50,598 nucleotides of DNA from Agrobacterium rosae (GTDB lineage: Bacteria; Pseudomonadota; Alphaproteobacteria; Rhizobiales; Rhizobiaceae). The stretch's first letter is position 1; each line of letters begins with the position of its first letter. The notes beneath the pieces are model-generated. The model was not told the origin of the DNA. It saw nothing but the letters and a program-made list of their open reading frames with translations, and made no database searches. The DNA lies in NCBI RefSeq assembly GCF_002915175.1, contig NZ_NXEJ01000014.1, forward strand, positions 1 to 50,598, read 5' to 3'. Of this stretch, positions 36,867 to 45,967 are shown one piece after another. The position numbers and the translations under genes are program-made.

Positions 36867-38060
36867 ATGAAACACACGCTAACTCGCAGAATACTTTGCA
36901 TTTCGACAGCAGTTCTTTCGCTGGCGTCGGCTATGCCGGCTATTTCAGGACTTGCTCAGGCGGCAGACGACGCGATCAAGCTTGGTCTTGTCGCGCCAAT
37001 GAGCGGACCAAACGCCCGTTACGGCGCATTTTCCATGCACGGTGCTGAGCTTGCAGTTAAAGAAATCAATGAGGCTGGCGGCATCGATGGACGCAAAATA
37101 AAGCTTTTCAACGCAGACAGCCAGGGAACGCCGGTTGAAGGTGTTTCCGCCACGCGCAGACTGATCGACGAAGATGAAGTCGATTATGTGATCGGCGACG
37201 TTTCCAGCTCCGTAACACTCGCGATGCAGCCTGTCGCAGAAGATTCTGGCGTGCTCTTGCTGAACGCGGCTTCATCCAACCCAAAAATTACCTATGGTGC
37301 TGGTGTCGGCGGCTTTAAGTGGACGTTCCGCAACTATCCAACCGATGAAAATCGCGCCTTGATCGTTGCAAAATATGCAGCTGAACAGCGCGGCTTTACC
37401 AAATTTGCTGTTCTGTCCGTCGATAGCGATTATGGACGCTCCGCCATTACCTTCACCAAGAAGTATCTTCCCGAATTCAAGGGCGAAATCCTCAGCGAAG
37501 ATTACTACAAGGAAGGTGAAGTCGACTTCCGCAGCGTTCTCGCCAAAATCCGCGACAACGGCGCTCAGGCAATCATCATGTATGGTTTGGCCGACACCAC
37601 GCCAATCATCGCCCGCCAGATGGTTGAGCTAGGCATTGCCGGCAAGGTAACGCTGATTGGCAATGGTGAATTCAACACCGAAAAAACTATCAAGTCTGCA
37701 CCGACCGCCATGGAAGGCGCTGTCGAGGCGGCGGCTTGGCTTCCTGCCTTCGATTCTTCTGCCAGCAAGGCCTTCGTCGAGAAATTCACGAAGGAATACA
37801 ACGAAGCACCAAACAACCATGCTTATGTTCACTGGGACACGGTAAACTTGCTTGCCAAGGCAATCAAAGAAGCCGGCAGCCCGGACCGTGAGAAGGTTCG
37901 CGATGCTCTCTCCAAAATCCAATACAAGAGCCCTGTTGGGGACGTCACATTCGATGACCACAACCAAGCGCGTCTGCCGATGATCCTTCTTCAGATTGAG
38001 AACGGCAAGCCGAGCATCAAGGGTGCCTTCACAGCAGATATCCAGTATCCTGCCAAGTAA
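36867..38060 (+). CDS. Branched-chain amino acid-type ABC transporter binding protein (LivK-like)
   Basis: A 397-residue periplasmic binding protein of type I fold. A signal peptide ends near 'GLAQAADD'. The mature start 'IKLGLVAPMSGPNARYGAFS' and 'GVSATRRLIDEDEVDYVIGD' are typical of Liv-type receptors; many members bind amides, ureas, aromatic or cyclic compounds instead of leucine. Position in one regulon with hydantoinase genes suggests a cyclic amide or amino-acid derivative as ligand (inference). ATG 36867 follows GGAGTGGGAAC and begins the signal peptide; the frame from 36828 only adds 13 residues. Confidence 0.9.
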   Translation: MKHTLTRRILCISTAVLSLASAMPAISGLAQAADDAIKLGLVAPMSGPNARYGAFSMHGAELAVKEINEAGGIDGRKIKLFNADSQGTPVEGVSATRRLIDEDEVDYVIGDVSSSVTLAMQPVAEDSGVLLLNAASSNPKITYGAGVGGFKWTFRNYPTDENRALIVAKYAAEQRGFTKFAVLSVDSDYGRSAITFTKKYLPEFKGEILSEDYYKEGEVDFRSVLAKIRDNGAQAIIMYGLADTTPIIARQMVELGIAGKVTLIGNGEFNTEKTIKSAPTAMEGAVEAAAWLPAFDSSASKAFVEKFTKEYNEAPNNHAYVHWDTVNLLAKAIKEAGSPDREKVRDALSKIQYKSPVGDVTFDDHNQARLPMILLQIENGKPSIKGAFTADIQYPAK

Positions 38061-38081
38061 TGCTTTCTGGAGGATAGAACC

Positions 38082-38954
38082 ATGTTCTCGACAGTTCTCG
38101 AGCAGATTATCAATGGTATTGTGACGGGTTCCGTCTACGCGATTGTCGCAGTCGGCATGACGATGATTTTCGGCGTGCTGCGGGCGATCAACTTCGCTCA
38201 TGGCGAATATTACATGCTCGGGACCTTCGGGGCATGGTTTGCCATCGACTATCTCGGGCTTTCCTACGAGGCTTCAATCTTCGTAGGCGTCCTTTCCACC
38301 ATCGTTGTTGCCTATATTGTCGGGCAACTGGTCATGCGTCGCATGGTTGGTGCTCCGGCTGAATCCGGCGTGCTTGCCACGCTAGGTATCGCACTGGTTT
38401 TGCAGAACACGGTGATCCTCGTGTTCGGCGGGGGCTACAAGTTCTTTGCTGGCGGTTATATCGAGCCGGTTTCGATTCTTGGCTTCAGCCTGGCGCAGCA
38501 GCGCATCCTCATTCTGGTCGTGTGCCTGCTCGTCTTTGTCGGCCTTGAACTGATGGTAACTTACAGCCGCATGGGCAAGGCGATGCGGGCCGTTTCGCAG
38601 AATGTCGAATGCTGCGAAGTGGTTGGCATCGACGTGCCACAGATCGTGATGCGGACGTTCGTTCTTGGTGCTGCACTTGCTGCCCTGTCCGGTGTCCTCA
38701 CGGCACCTGTCAATGTCAGCGTCTATGGCGGCATGGGTGAACTTATCACCTTCAAAACCCTCCCAATCATCATCATGGGTGGTCTTGGCAACGTGCGGGG
38801 AACCTTCTTTGCAGCCATGATCCTTGGTGTCGCTGAAAGTCTGGTTGCGACCTATGTGGGGCTTCAGTTCCGCGATACGGTTGGCTTTGCAACCCTTATC
38901 CTGATGCTGATGTGGCGTCCACACGGTCTCTTTTCGACGCAAGCGCGCTTCTGA
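38082..38954 (+). CDS. Liv-type ABC transporter permease (LivH-like)
   Basis: A 290-residue membrane protein with about eight hydrophobic segments. 'GIVTGSVYAIVAVGMTMIFG' and 'VLRAINFAHGEYYMLG' near residues 8-46 are the LivH hallmark, and 'VLGAALAALSGVLTAPV' with 'PIIIMGGLGNVRGTFFAAMI' lies in the C-terminal half. GGAGGATAGAACC precedes the ATG. One of two channel subunits of the importer. Confidence 0.93.
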   Translation: MFSTVLEQIINGIVTGSVYAIVAVGMTMIFGVLRAINFAHGEYYMLGTFGAWFAIDYLGLSYEASIFVGVLSTIVVAYIVGQLVMRRMVGAPAESGVLATLGIALVLQNTVILVFGGGYKFFAGGYIEPVSILGFSLAQQRILILVVCLLVFVGLELMVTYSRMGKAMRAVSQNVECCEVVGIDVPQIVMRTFVLGAALAALSGVLTAPVNVSVYGGMGELITFKTLPIIIMGGLGNVRGTFFAAMILGVAESLVATYVGLQFRDTVGFATLILMLMWRPHGLFSTQARF

Positions 38955-38993
38955 CGCGCATCCGCCGATCAATCCTGAATTCGAGGACCCGAC

Positions 38994-39980
38994 ATGGCTA
39001 TTACAGAAACAACACAGCCGATAAGAAAGCGAGATCTGCGTATCCCGCTGGCTGTTATTCTGATCGTTGTCGCACTTGCCGCCCCCTTTATCGGCAGCCG
39101 ATACGTTACACACTCTCTGATCATCGCTTTGATCTTCATGCTTCCCGCCCACGGTCTTAACCTGCTGGTGGGCTATACCGGCCTGCTTTCACTGGCGCAG
39201 GCCGCATTCTTCGGCATCGGTGCTTATGTTGCGGGCCTGCTTGCCGTGACCTACGGCACGCCCTTCTATATCAATATGGCGGCGGCAGGTCTGGTCACTG
39301 GTGCCATTGCGCTTCCTTTAGGAATTCCAGCCCTTCGTCTGCGTGCAACATCCTTCGTTATGTGTACGCTCGGCTTCGTTATCATCGGACAGGCCATCGC
39401 CAAAAACTGGATTACCGTGACCCGCGGCGACATGGGCCTGTCAGGTATTCCAAAGCCCTATTTTGAGCTTGGCCCTTTGTCGTTCACGGTCTCTGGAACC
39501 ACCGCGTTTTATTATCTCGCGCTTTCCGTTGGTGCCTTGGCAACCTTGGCTGTGTGGGCCATCGTAAGATCGCCAGCCGGACGCAATATGATTGCCATTC
39601 GTGAAAACGAAACACTGGCGGAATCTGTTGGAATTCCAACATGGCGCTATAAGCTTATCGTCTTCATGCTCAGTGCCGTCTTCGCTGGTGTTGGTGGAAG
39701 CCTTTATGCCCATTACCTCACGGTTGTCAGCCCGCTGACGTTCCAGATGTACTATTCCACGACGATGCTGATCATCGTGCTTGGCGGCGGTGCGGGTACG
39801 ATTTCAGGCGTGGTCTTCGGTAGCCTGTTATTTGTGGGCTTGACCGAAGCGCTCAGAATCACTCCGGAACTTAGAATGATTGCCTACGGGCTTTGCCTTC
39901 TGGTGCTGGTATTCTGGTTCAAAAAGGGCTGTGCACCTCTCATCAACCGCTTCTGGAACCTGATCGGAGGCACGAAATGA
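38994..39980 (+). CDS. Liv-type ABC transporter permease (LivM-like)
   Basis: A 328-residue permease: 'HGLNLLVGYTGLLSLAQAAF' near residues 50-69, 'RGDMGLSGIP' mid-chain and 'GGAGTISGVVFGSLLFVGL' near the end are characteristic of LivM. It pairs with LivH in the membrane. Its TGA overlaps the ATG of the ATPase gene. Confidence 0.93.
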   Translation: MAITETTQPIRKRDLRIPLAVILIVVALAAPFIGSRYVTHSLIIALIFMLPAHGLNLLVGYTGLLSLAQAAFFGIGAYVAGLLAVTYGTPFYINMAAAGLVTGAIALPLGIPALRLRATSFVMCTLGFVIIGQAIAKNWITVTRGDMGLSGIPKPYFELGPLSFTVSGTTAFYYLALSVGALATLAVWAIVRSPAGRNMIAIRENETLAESVGIPTWRYKLIVFMLSAVFAGVGGSLYAHYLTVVSPLTFQMYYSTTMLIIVLGGGAGTISGVVFGSLLFVGLTEALRITPELRMIAYGLCLLVLVFWFKKGCAPLINRFWNLIGGTK

Positions 39981-40747
39981 ACCACCTTCCTATCCTTGAG
40001 ATCAGCAACCTCACCAAGTCTTACGGTGCCGTAAAAGCCGTCAATGACGTCAGCGTTCATGTCAATCGCGGTGAAATCGCGGGATTGATCGGCCCGAATG
40101 GCTCAGGCAAATCCACATTTTTCGATTGCAGCACGGGCCTTGGAAAACCGGATTCTGGTACTGTCAAACTTGATGGTCAGGATATCACAGGCTGGACGTT
40201 GAACCGTATTGCGCGGGAAGGCCGGATGCTGCGGTCGTTCCAGAAAACAGTCGTCTTCAAGGCGCTGGATGTGGAAGAAAACCTCATCATTGCCGGGCAA
40301 ATGTTTACCTTCCCTTCGATCCTGTCGACATTTGGTCTTGGCCGCATGTCCGAGACCCGTGTTTCTGCTCTGCGTGGACGCGCTCGTGAGCTGATCAAGA
40401 TGGCGGGTCTGTGGGACGTGCGCCACATGCCTGCGGGCAACCTTTCGGGCGGCCAGCAGAAGCTCATTCAGTTCGCATCAATGTTGATGCCGGAACCGAA
40501 GATCATTCTTCTGGATGAGCCGATGGCAGGCATCAATCCGAAAATCATCGAACGTGTCGTCGATACCATTCGCTACGCGAACAAGTCCCTCGGAACCAGT
40601 TTTCTCGTCATCGAACATAACATCGATGTCGTGACCAGCATTTGCGAACGTGTCATCGTTCTCGATCAGGGAAAGAAGCTTGTCGAGGGATTGCCGCACG
40701 ATATCATTGCAGACCAGCGTGTCAGGGAGGCCTATCTTGGTGGCTAA
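39977..40747 (+). CDS. Liv-type ABC transporter ATPase 1 (LivG-like)
   Basis: A 256-residue ATPase with Walker A GPNGSGKST, signature 'LSGGQQKLIQFASML', Walker B 'IILLDEPMAGINP' and 'LVIEHNIDVV'. The first ATG in the overlap with livM (39977) is the natural start. The four-base overlap and the next gene's overlap show translational coupling across the ATPase pair. Confidence 0.92.
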   Translation: MNHLPILEISNLTKSYGAVKAVNDVSVHVNRGEIAGLIGPNGSGKSTFFDCSTGLGKPDSGTVKLDGQDITGWTLNRIAREGRMLRSFQKTVVFKALDVEENLIIAGQMFTFPSILSTFGLGRMSETRVSALRGRARELIKMAGLWDVRHMPAGNLSGGQQKLIQFASMLMPEPKIILLDEPMAGINPKIIERVVDTIRYANKSLGTSFLVIEHNIDVVTSICERVIVLDQGKKLVEGLPHDIIADQRVREAYLGG

Positions 40748-41480
40748 TTCCAACCTTACGATCAAAGATCTCCGCGCAGGCTACGGTTCACTTGATATTT
40801 TGAACGGCGTCGATCTCGACATTCCATCGGGTCAGTTCGTCGCGCTGATGGGGCCGAACGGGGCTGGTAAATCGACGCTTCTGAAAACGCTTTATGGTAT
40901 GACGACCGTTAAAGGCGGTGTCATCGACTGGCAGGGCAAGAATATTGCCGGTGCCAAATCCAGAGCGATTTTGGGCGAGGGCATTTCCTTCGTGCCGCAG
41001 GGGCGCTGTAATTTCCCCGTCATGACGGTGGATGAAAACCTGCAAATGGCCGCCTATACGCTGCGAGACGCCAAGGTGAAAGCGGACAGGGACTATGTCT
41101 ATGACCTGTTCCCCATTCTGAAAGACCGTCGCGCCACGCTGGCTGGCAATATGTCTGGTGGTGAGCAGCAATTGCTGGAAGTCGCCATGGCGGTGTTGCA
41201 ACGGCCCAAGGTCTTGCTGGTGGACGAGCCTTCGGTTGGCCTGTCGCCCGCCGCCATCGGCATCGTCTTTGATGAGCTTCTTCGCTTGCATTCCGCAGGA
41301 CAAACCATTCTTCTCGTCGAACAGAACACCAAGAAGGCAATGGAAGTCGCGGAGCGTGCCGTCATATTGCGTCTGGGTAAGGTGATTTGGGATGGTCTGC
41401 CCAAGGACATTACGCATGACGAATTGGGCGAACTGTTCCTGACCGGAAAAATGCGTGGTGAGACCGAGGCTGTTCACTAG
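40740..41480 (+). CDS. Liv-type ABC transporter ATPase 2 (LivF-like)
   Basis: A 246-residue ATPase: Walker A GPNGAGKST, signature 'MSGGEQQLLEVAMAVL', Walker B 'VLLVDEPSVGLSP' and 'LVEQNTKKAM'. The start is GTG 40740, overlapping the end of the first ATPase gene, with GGGAGG nine bases ahead. Completes a five-subunit importer. Confidence 0.9.
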   Translation: MANSNLTIKDLRAGYGSLDILNGVDLDIPSGQFVALMGPNGAGKSTLLKTLYGMTTVKGGVIDWQGKNIAGAKSRAILGEGISFVPQGRCNFPVMTVDENLQMAAYTLRDAKVKADRDYVYDLFPILKDRRATLAGNMSGGEQQLLEVAMAVLQRPKVLLVDEPSVGLSPAAIGIVFDELLRLHSAGQTILLVEQNTKKAMEVAERAVILRLGKVIWDGLPKDITHDELGELFLTGKMRGETEAVH

Positions 41481-41522
41481 CCTTGCCTGAACATAATCAC
41501 AGAACAATCTAAGGAAACTTCC

Positions 41523-42731
41523 ATGAGCACTTTTGTGCCTGCATCGCGCGTGTCCAAAATCAAGGTGTCTCCAAGCACCGCTGCCGCCGCGCGCGCCCGC
41601 GAATTGAAGGCCGCAGGCCGCGATATTGTCGATATGACGGTGGGCGAACCTGATTTCGATACGCCAGATGACGTGAAGGCCGCAGCCCATGCGGCAATCG
41701 ACAAAGGCGAAACGAAGTATACCGCCGTCAATGGCACGCCTGCATTGCGCAAGGCAATCATTGGTGATTTTCAGCGTCGCCTGAATGTCAGCTACGCCGA
41801 AAACGAGATTTGCGTGGGCGGTGGTGCCAAGCAGATTCTCTTTCTGGCCTTGATGGCAAGCGTCGAAAATGACGCCGAAGTCATCATCCCGGCACCCTAT
41901 TGGGTTTCCTATCCCGATATGGTCATCGCCAATGATGGTAAGCCCGTCATAGTGCAATGCCCGCAGGAGCAGGGTTTCAAGCTGACACCGGCGGCACTGG
42001 AAGCGGCCATTACGCCGAAGACGCTGTGGTTGATCCTGAACGCGCCGTCCAATCCAACCGGCGCGGCTTACAGCAAGGACGAACTGAAAGCGCTTGGCGA
42101 GGTTCTCCTTCGTCACCCACATGTCTTCGTGCTGTGCGACGATATCTATGACCAGGTCTGGTTCAAGGATGAGCCGATGACGACGCTGGTTGCGGCGGTG
42201 CCGGAACTGAAAGACCGTATCGTCCTCGCAAACGGTGTATCCAAATCCTACGCAATGACCGGATGGCGTATCGGTTATGCGGCGGGGCCAGCTCCATTGA
42301 TTGCTGCGATCAACAAGCTGCAATCCCAGATGTCGTCGTGCCCGTCTTCAGTCAGTCAGGCTGCTGCGGCCTACGCACTGTCTGCTGACCAGTCTTTCGT
42401 CAACGATAGCGTCAAGGTCTATAAAGAGCGCCGAGACTACGCCTGCGAACGGTTGAATGCCGTCCCAGGACTGTCATGCCTTGTGCCAGACGGCGCATTC
42501 TATCTTTTCCCCAATTGCAGCGGCGTTATCGGCAAGACGACGCCGGATGGCAAAACCATCGAAAACGACCTTGATTTCGTGCTTTATCTGCTGGATGGCG
42601 TCGGCGTTGCGGCTCTGCAAGGTGCGGCCTATGGGTTGTCGCCCTATTTCCGCCTGTCGATTGCGACCTCCATGGACGTGATCAAGGCTGCTTGTAACCG
42701 TATTGAAAGTGCAGTCGCTGCGCTTCGCTAA
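41523..42731 (+). CDS. Class I/II pyridoxal-phosphate aminotransferase
   Basis: A 402-residue fold-type I aminotransferase of the aspartate-aminotransferase family. 'VDMTVGEPDFDTPDDVKAAA' near residue 37, 'NAPSNPTGAAYSKDEL' and 'CDDIYDQVWF' mid-chain, and the Schiff-base lysine Lys241 in 'VSKSYAMTGWRIGY' are all present. It would interconvert an amino acid and its 2-oxo acid. In this regulon it probably deaminates the amino acid freed by HyuA/HyuB, giving a 2-oxo acid for the aldolase (inference). AAGGAAACTTCC precedes the ATG; transcribed with the Liv genes. Confidence 0.92.
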   Translation: MSTFVPASRVSKIKVSPSTAAAARARELKAAGRDIVDMTVGEPDFDTPDDVKAAAHAAIDKGETKYTAVNGTPALRKAIIGDFQRRLNVSYAENEICVGGGAKQILFLALMASVENDAEVIIPAPYWVSYPDMVIANDGKPVIVQCPQEQGFKLTPAALEAAITPKTLWLILNAPSNPTGAAYSKDELKALGEVLLRHPHVFVLCDDIYDQVWFKDEPMTTLVAAVPELKDRIVLANGVSKSYAMTGWRIGYAAGPAPLIAAINKLQSQMSSCPSSVSQAAAAYALSADQSFVNDSVKVYKERRDYACERLNAVPGLSCLVPDGAFYLFPNCSGVIGKTTPDGKTIENDLDFVLYLLDGVGVAALQGAAYGLSPYFRLSIATSMDVIKAACNRIESAVAALR

Positions 42732-42799
42732 AGTCTTTCGTCGGGCAGGGCTTGTATCACACCTGCCCGACGTTTTAGGTTTCGCCAAAGGGTGGGACC

Positions 42800-43738
42800 A
42801 TGAGCGTTGATTTCAGAAAACTGAAAAGTTTCGTCAAGATCGTCGATACCGGAAGTGTATCGCGAGCAGCCGCTATCTTGCGCACGGCCCAGCCGGCACT
42901 GTCCCAGCAAATCGCATCGCTTGAGGCGCATTTCAAGCACAAGCTCCTGATCCGTAGTAATGTTGGCATAACGCCCACCGAAGCGGGCCTCATTCTTTAC
43001 CGACATGCGCAAATGCTGTTGAAGCAGCTTGAGCAGGCGCAGACCGACATCAATCTTTCCACGCAGTCCCTTGCCGGGCGCGTATCGATTGGTCTCGCTA
43101 CCTATTCGACCTCCAGCGCGCTGACCCTGCCGATCATCCGGGAAATGCAGGCGCAGCACCCGCAAATCGTCGTGCATATCAATGACAGTTTCGGCCACAT
43201 CCTGAGCGAGCTGATCATGACTGGCAAAATGGATATGGCGCTGATCTATGCGGCAGACCCCATCAAAGGCGTAACCTTGCAGCCGCTTTTCCGCGAAGAA
43301 ATGTTCCTTGTTTCCCCGCCTGGAATAAAGCTACCGGGTGATCAGGGAGAGCCATTGCCCCTGTCGGAGCTGGATAATATTCCGCTGCTCTTGCCGAGCA
43401 AGGGGCACCTTCTGCGTAGGCTCATCGATGAGGCGATGGCCAGAGCGCGGGCAACACCGAAAGTCATATCGGAAATCGAATCGGTTCCGGCACTCAGCGC
43501 CGCGGTTCTGGACGGCATGGGGTCCACCATTCTGCCCGCATCCGTCGTGACGGAAAACTCCGCTTTTGCAGGAGCAGAGATACGCGCTTTGGTGAAGCCG
43601 GTTATTGAGGCGACTGTTTCGCTTTGTATATCCGACCATCTCCCGCTGTCAGAACCTGCGCTGGCGGCGCGCTCCGTCCTGCTCGGCGTCGTCAGCAAAT
43701 TGATGGCTGGCGACCATCCGGGAATTCGTGCCGTCTGA
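42800..43738 (+). CDS. LysR-family transcriptional regulator (Nac-like)
   Basis: A 312-residue LysR regulator. The winged HTH 'TGSVSRAAAILRTAQPALSQ' with 'QQIASLEAHFKHKLLIRS' occupies residues 1-60. The effector domain follows, with 'LAGRVSIGLATYSTSSALTL' and 'LSELIMTGKMDMALIY'. The pattern is closest to Nac/CbL-like nitrogen-control regulators. It sits between two operons that share a LysR-type site, so it is the obvious candidate to control both. The ligand is presumably the imported compound or a breakdown product. Confidence 0.9.
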   Translation: MSVDFRKLKSFVKIVDTGSVSRAAAILRTAQPALSQQIASLEAHFKHKLLIRSNVGITPTEAGLILYRHAQMLLKQLEQAQTDINLSTQSLAGRVSIGLATYSTSSALTLPIIREMQAQHPQIVVHINDSFGHILSELIMTGKMDMALIYAADPIKGVTLQPLFREEMFLVSPPGIKLPGDQGEPLPLSELDNIPLLLPSKGHLLRRLIDEAMARARATPKVISEIESVPALSAAVLDGMGSTILPASVVTENSAFAGAEIRALVKPVIEATVSLCISDHLPLSEPALAARSVLLGVVSKLMAGDHPGIRAV

Positions 43739-43743
43739 TCAAA

Positions 43744-43819
43744 TTGCCATAAGCAAACCCTATGGCGGCAGACCATAGTTGTGTTGGCCAATCATGTCAC
43801 AAGTCGCCTAACCTCATGA
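43744..43819 (+). promoter_or_regulatory. LysR-type operator/promoter, copy 2 (hyuA operon)
   Basis: GCCAT-N11-ATGGC (43746-43766) repeats the symmetric half-sites of copy 1, and the adjoining block (43760-43791) matches it at 28 of 32 bases. It starts six bases after the LysR gene's stop and lies about 100 bases before hyuA. A shared CCTA...ATG block follows at the same spacing. Two such long matches ahead of two operons are unlikely by chance. Confidence 0.65.
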
Positions 43820-43892
43820 CAGATAACGGGTCCGGAAAGTCGGACCTAACCTGTTCGGCACCTCGTTGCCTTACCGTTTCTCTGAGGAAAAC

Positions 43893-45956
43893 ATGGCAAA
43901 ACTGGCATTTGATACCGGCGGCACCTTCACGGATTTTGCTCTTCTGGATGACAATGGCGAGCTTCATCTTCACAAGGTTCTCAGCACGCCGAAGAACCCT
44001 GCGGAAGCTGTCGTGCAGGGCGTTTCTGAACTTCTCGAAAATTTTTCAGGGGCGATTGCGATAGAGAACCTGCAGGTGCTTGGCGCAACCACGGTTGTGA
44101 CCAACGCGGTTCTGGAGCGCAAGGGCGTTGAAACCGGCTTTGTCACGACAGACGGTTTTCAGGATATGCTCCGCATCCGCAACGAAGGCCGCTATGATCT
44201 CTACGATCTGAATATCAAATATCCAGATCCGCTGGTTGCCCGCGCAAACAGCTATGGCGCGCAGGAACGTATTGCCGCAGACGGCACGGTCATGACGGAA
44301 CTGAAAGAAGACACAGTTCGTGAGATCGCGATCAAGCTCAAGGACAAGGGCATTCGCTCTGTCGCGGTGTGTCTCCTTCACGCTTACAAATATCCGCAGC
44401 ATGAGCAGCGTGTCGCAGCGCTTCTGCGTGAAGAATATCCTGATATCTTCGTATCGCTTTCCTCGGAAGTCTGCCCTGAAATGCGCGAGTTTGACCGCGC
44501 CTCCACGACTGTCGTAAACGCTTACACCCGCCCACAAATGGCAGGCCATGTGGCCAACCTTCAGCGCGAATTTGCCGCAAAGGGTATTGATCGTCAGGTT
44601 CTCTGGATGACCTCTTCTGGCGGTCTTGTTCCCAGCAGCCGCGCCGCTGAACTGCCTGTAAGATTGATTGAATCCGGTCCTGCTGCGGGCGCTGTTGCCG
44701 CTGCGGAATTTGGTCGTATCGCTGGTGAAGACAGCGTTCTGTCATTCGACATGGGCGGCACGACTGCGAAACTCTGCCTCATCCCGCATGGTGAGCCAAC
44801 AGTCGGTACTGATCTTGAGGTCGCGCATTACCAGCGTTTCCGCAAGGGCTCAGGCTTTCCGCTGAAAATCCAGTCCATTCAGATGATCGAAATCGGTGCC
44901 GGTGGCGGCTCCATTGCTGCCAAGAACCCGCTTGGTCTTCTTGATGTTGGCCCACATTCTGCCGGTGCAATGCCGGGACCAGCCGCTTATCAGCGCGGCG
45001 GCATACAGCCCACCGTGACCGATGCCGATATTCTACTCGGTTATATGGGCACGGAATCTTTCGTCGGCGGATCGTTCAAGGTTTCTAAAGACGCGGCCCG
45101 CGAAGCCATGGCGAAACTCGCCACGTCGCTCGATGTCAGCGTTGATCGTTGCGCATGGGGCATTCATGACCTCGTCAACGAATCCATGAGCAAGGCTGCG
45201 GCGATGCACGCGACTGATCTGGGCGTTGACCCAAGATCATTGCCAATGGTCGCCTTCGGTGGCGCTGGCCCGGTCCACGCTTACGGAATTGCCAGAAAGC
45301 TCGGCATCAAGCGGGTTATCTGCCCAACGGGTGCAGGTGTTACCTCCGCCATCGGTCTGCTGATTGCGCCAGTCGCCGTTGATCTTTCGGCAAGCCATCC
45401 GATGGGCGTCGATGCCTGGGACATGGATGCGATGAACACCCTGTTGGACGATCTCTCCGCACAGGGTGCAGAGGTTGTTTCTGCCGCTGGTGTTGGCAAG
45501 GACACGATCACAAATCGTTATACCGTCGATATGCGCCACGTTGGCCAAGGCCATGAAATTACGGTTGTTCTGCCTGATCGCAAGCTTCCAAAGGAAGAGT
45601 TCCTCAAGCAATTGCTCGACAACTTCTTCAAGCTTTACAAGGAGCTTTTCGGACGCACGGTTGCTGCTTCGGTCGAAGTCATCACATGGCGCCTGCGCGC
45701 CAGCGGTGAGAAGGATCAGGTCACTCGTCCTCATGAAACGCAGGTTGCCGATGCCAAGAAGGGCAGCCGCGAGGTCTATTTCCAGGAGCTTGGAAAATAT
45801 ACCGAAACGTCGGTCTATGATCACTACAAGCTTCCCGTCGGTCACGAGATCAAGGGGCCAGCCATTGTTGAGCAGCGTGAATCAACCGCAGTCGTTGGTC
45901 CAAGCGGCGTCTTCCATGTGGATGCCCGTGGCAACCTCGTGATCAATATTCTCTAA
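43893..45956 (+). CDS. hyuA: Hydantoinase/oxoprolinase subunit A
   Basis: A 687-residue HyuA-family protein. The nucleotide-binding start 'FDTGGTFTDFALLDD' and 'NLQVLGATTVVTNAVLERKG' lie in the N-terminal 90 residues; 'ESGPAAGAVAAAEFG', 'LSFDMGGTTAKLCLI' and 'EIGAGGGSIA' form the actin-like ATPase core. The last 150 residues are the HyuA C-terminal domain. With HyuB it forms an ATP-dependent ring-opening enzyme for hydantoins, 5-oxoproline or other cyclic amides; related pairs carboxylate ketones. The substrate cannot be told from sequence. GAGGAAAAC precedes ATG 43893; the frame from 43866 lacks a site. Confidence 0.9.
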   Translation: MAKLAFDTGGTFTDFALLDDNGELHLHKVLSTPKNPAEAVVQGVSELLENFSGAIAIENLQVLGATTVVTNAVLERKGVETGFVTTDGFQDMLRIRNEGRYDLYDLNIKYPDPLVARANSYGAQERIAADGTVMTELKEDTVREIAIKLKDKGIRSVAVCLLHAYKYPQHEQRVAALLREEYPDIFVSLSSEVCPEMREFDRASTTVVNAYTRPQMAGHVANLQREFAAKGIDRQVLWMTSSGGLVPSSRAAELPVRLIESGPAAGAVAAAEFGRIAGEDSVLSFDMGGTTAKLCLIPHGEPTVGTDLEVAHYQRFRKGSGFPLKIQSIQMIEIGAGGGSIAAKNPLGLLDVGPHSAGAMPGPAAYQRGGIQPTVTDADILLGYMGTESFVGGSFKVSKDAAREAMAKLATSLDVSVDRCAWGIHDLVNESMSKAAAMHATDLGVDPRSLPMVAFGGAGPVHAYGIARKLGIKRVICPTGAGVTSAIGLLIAPVAVDLSASHPMGVDAWDMDAMNTLLDDLSAQGAEVVSAAGVGKDTITNRYTVDMRHVGQGHEITVVLPDRKLPKEEFLKQLLDNFFKLYKELFGRTVAASVEVITWRLRASGEKDQVTRPHETQVADAKKGSREVYFQELGKYTETSVYDHYKLPVGHEIKGPAIVEQRESTAVVGPSGVFHVDARGNLVINIL

Positions 45957-45967
45957 GGGGACATCAG

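Noticed and set aside
40788..42323. 511-codon minus-strand open frame
   Set aside because: It lies wholly antisense to livF and the aminotransferase gene, both with clear motifs; it is a codon-bias shadow.
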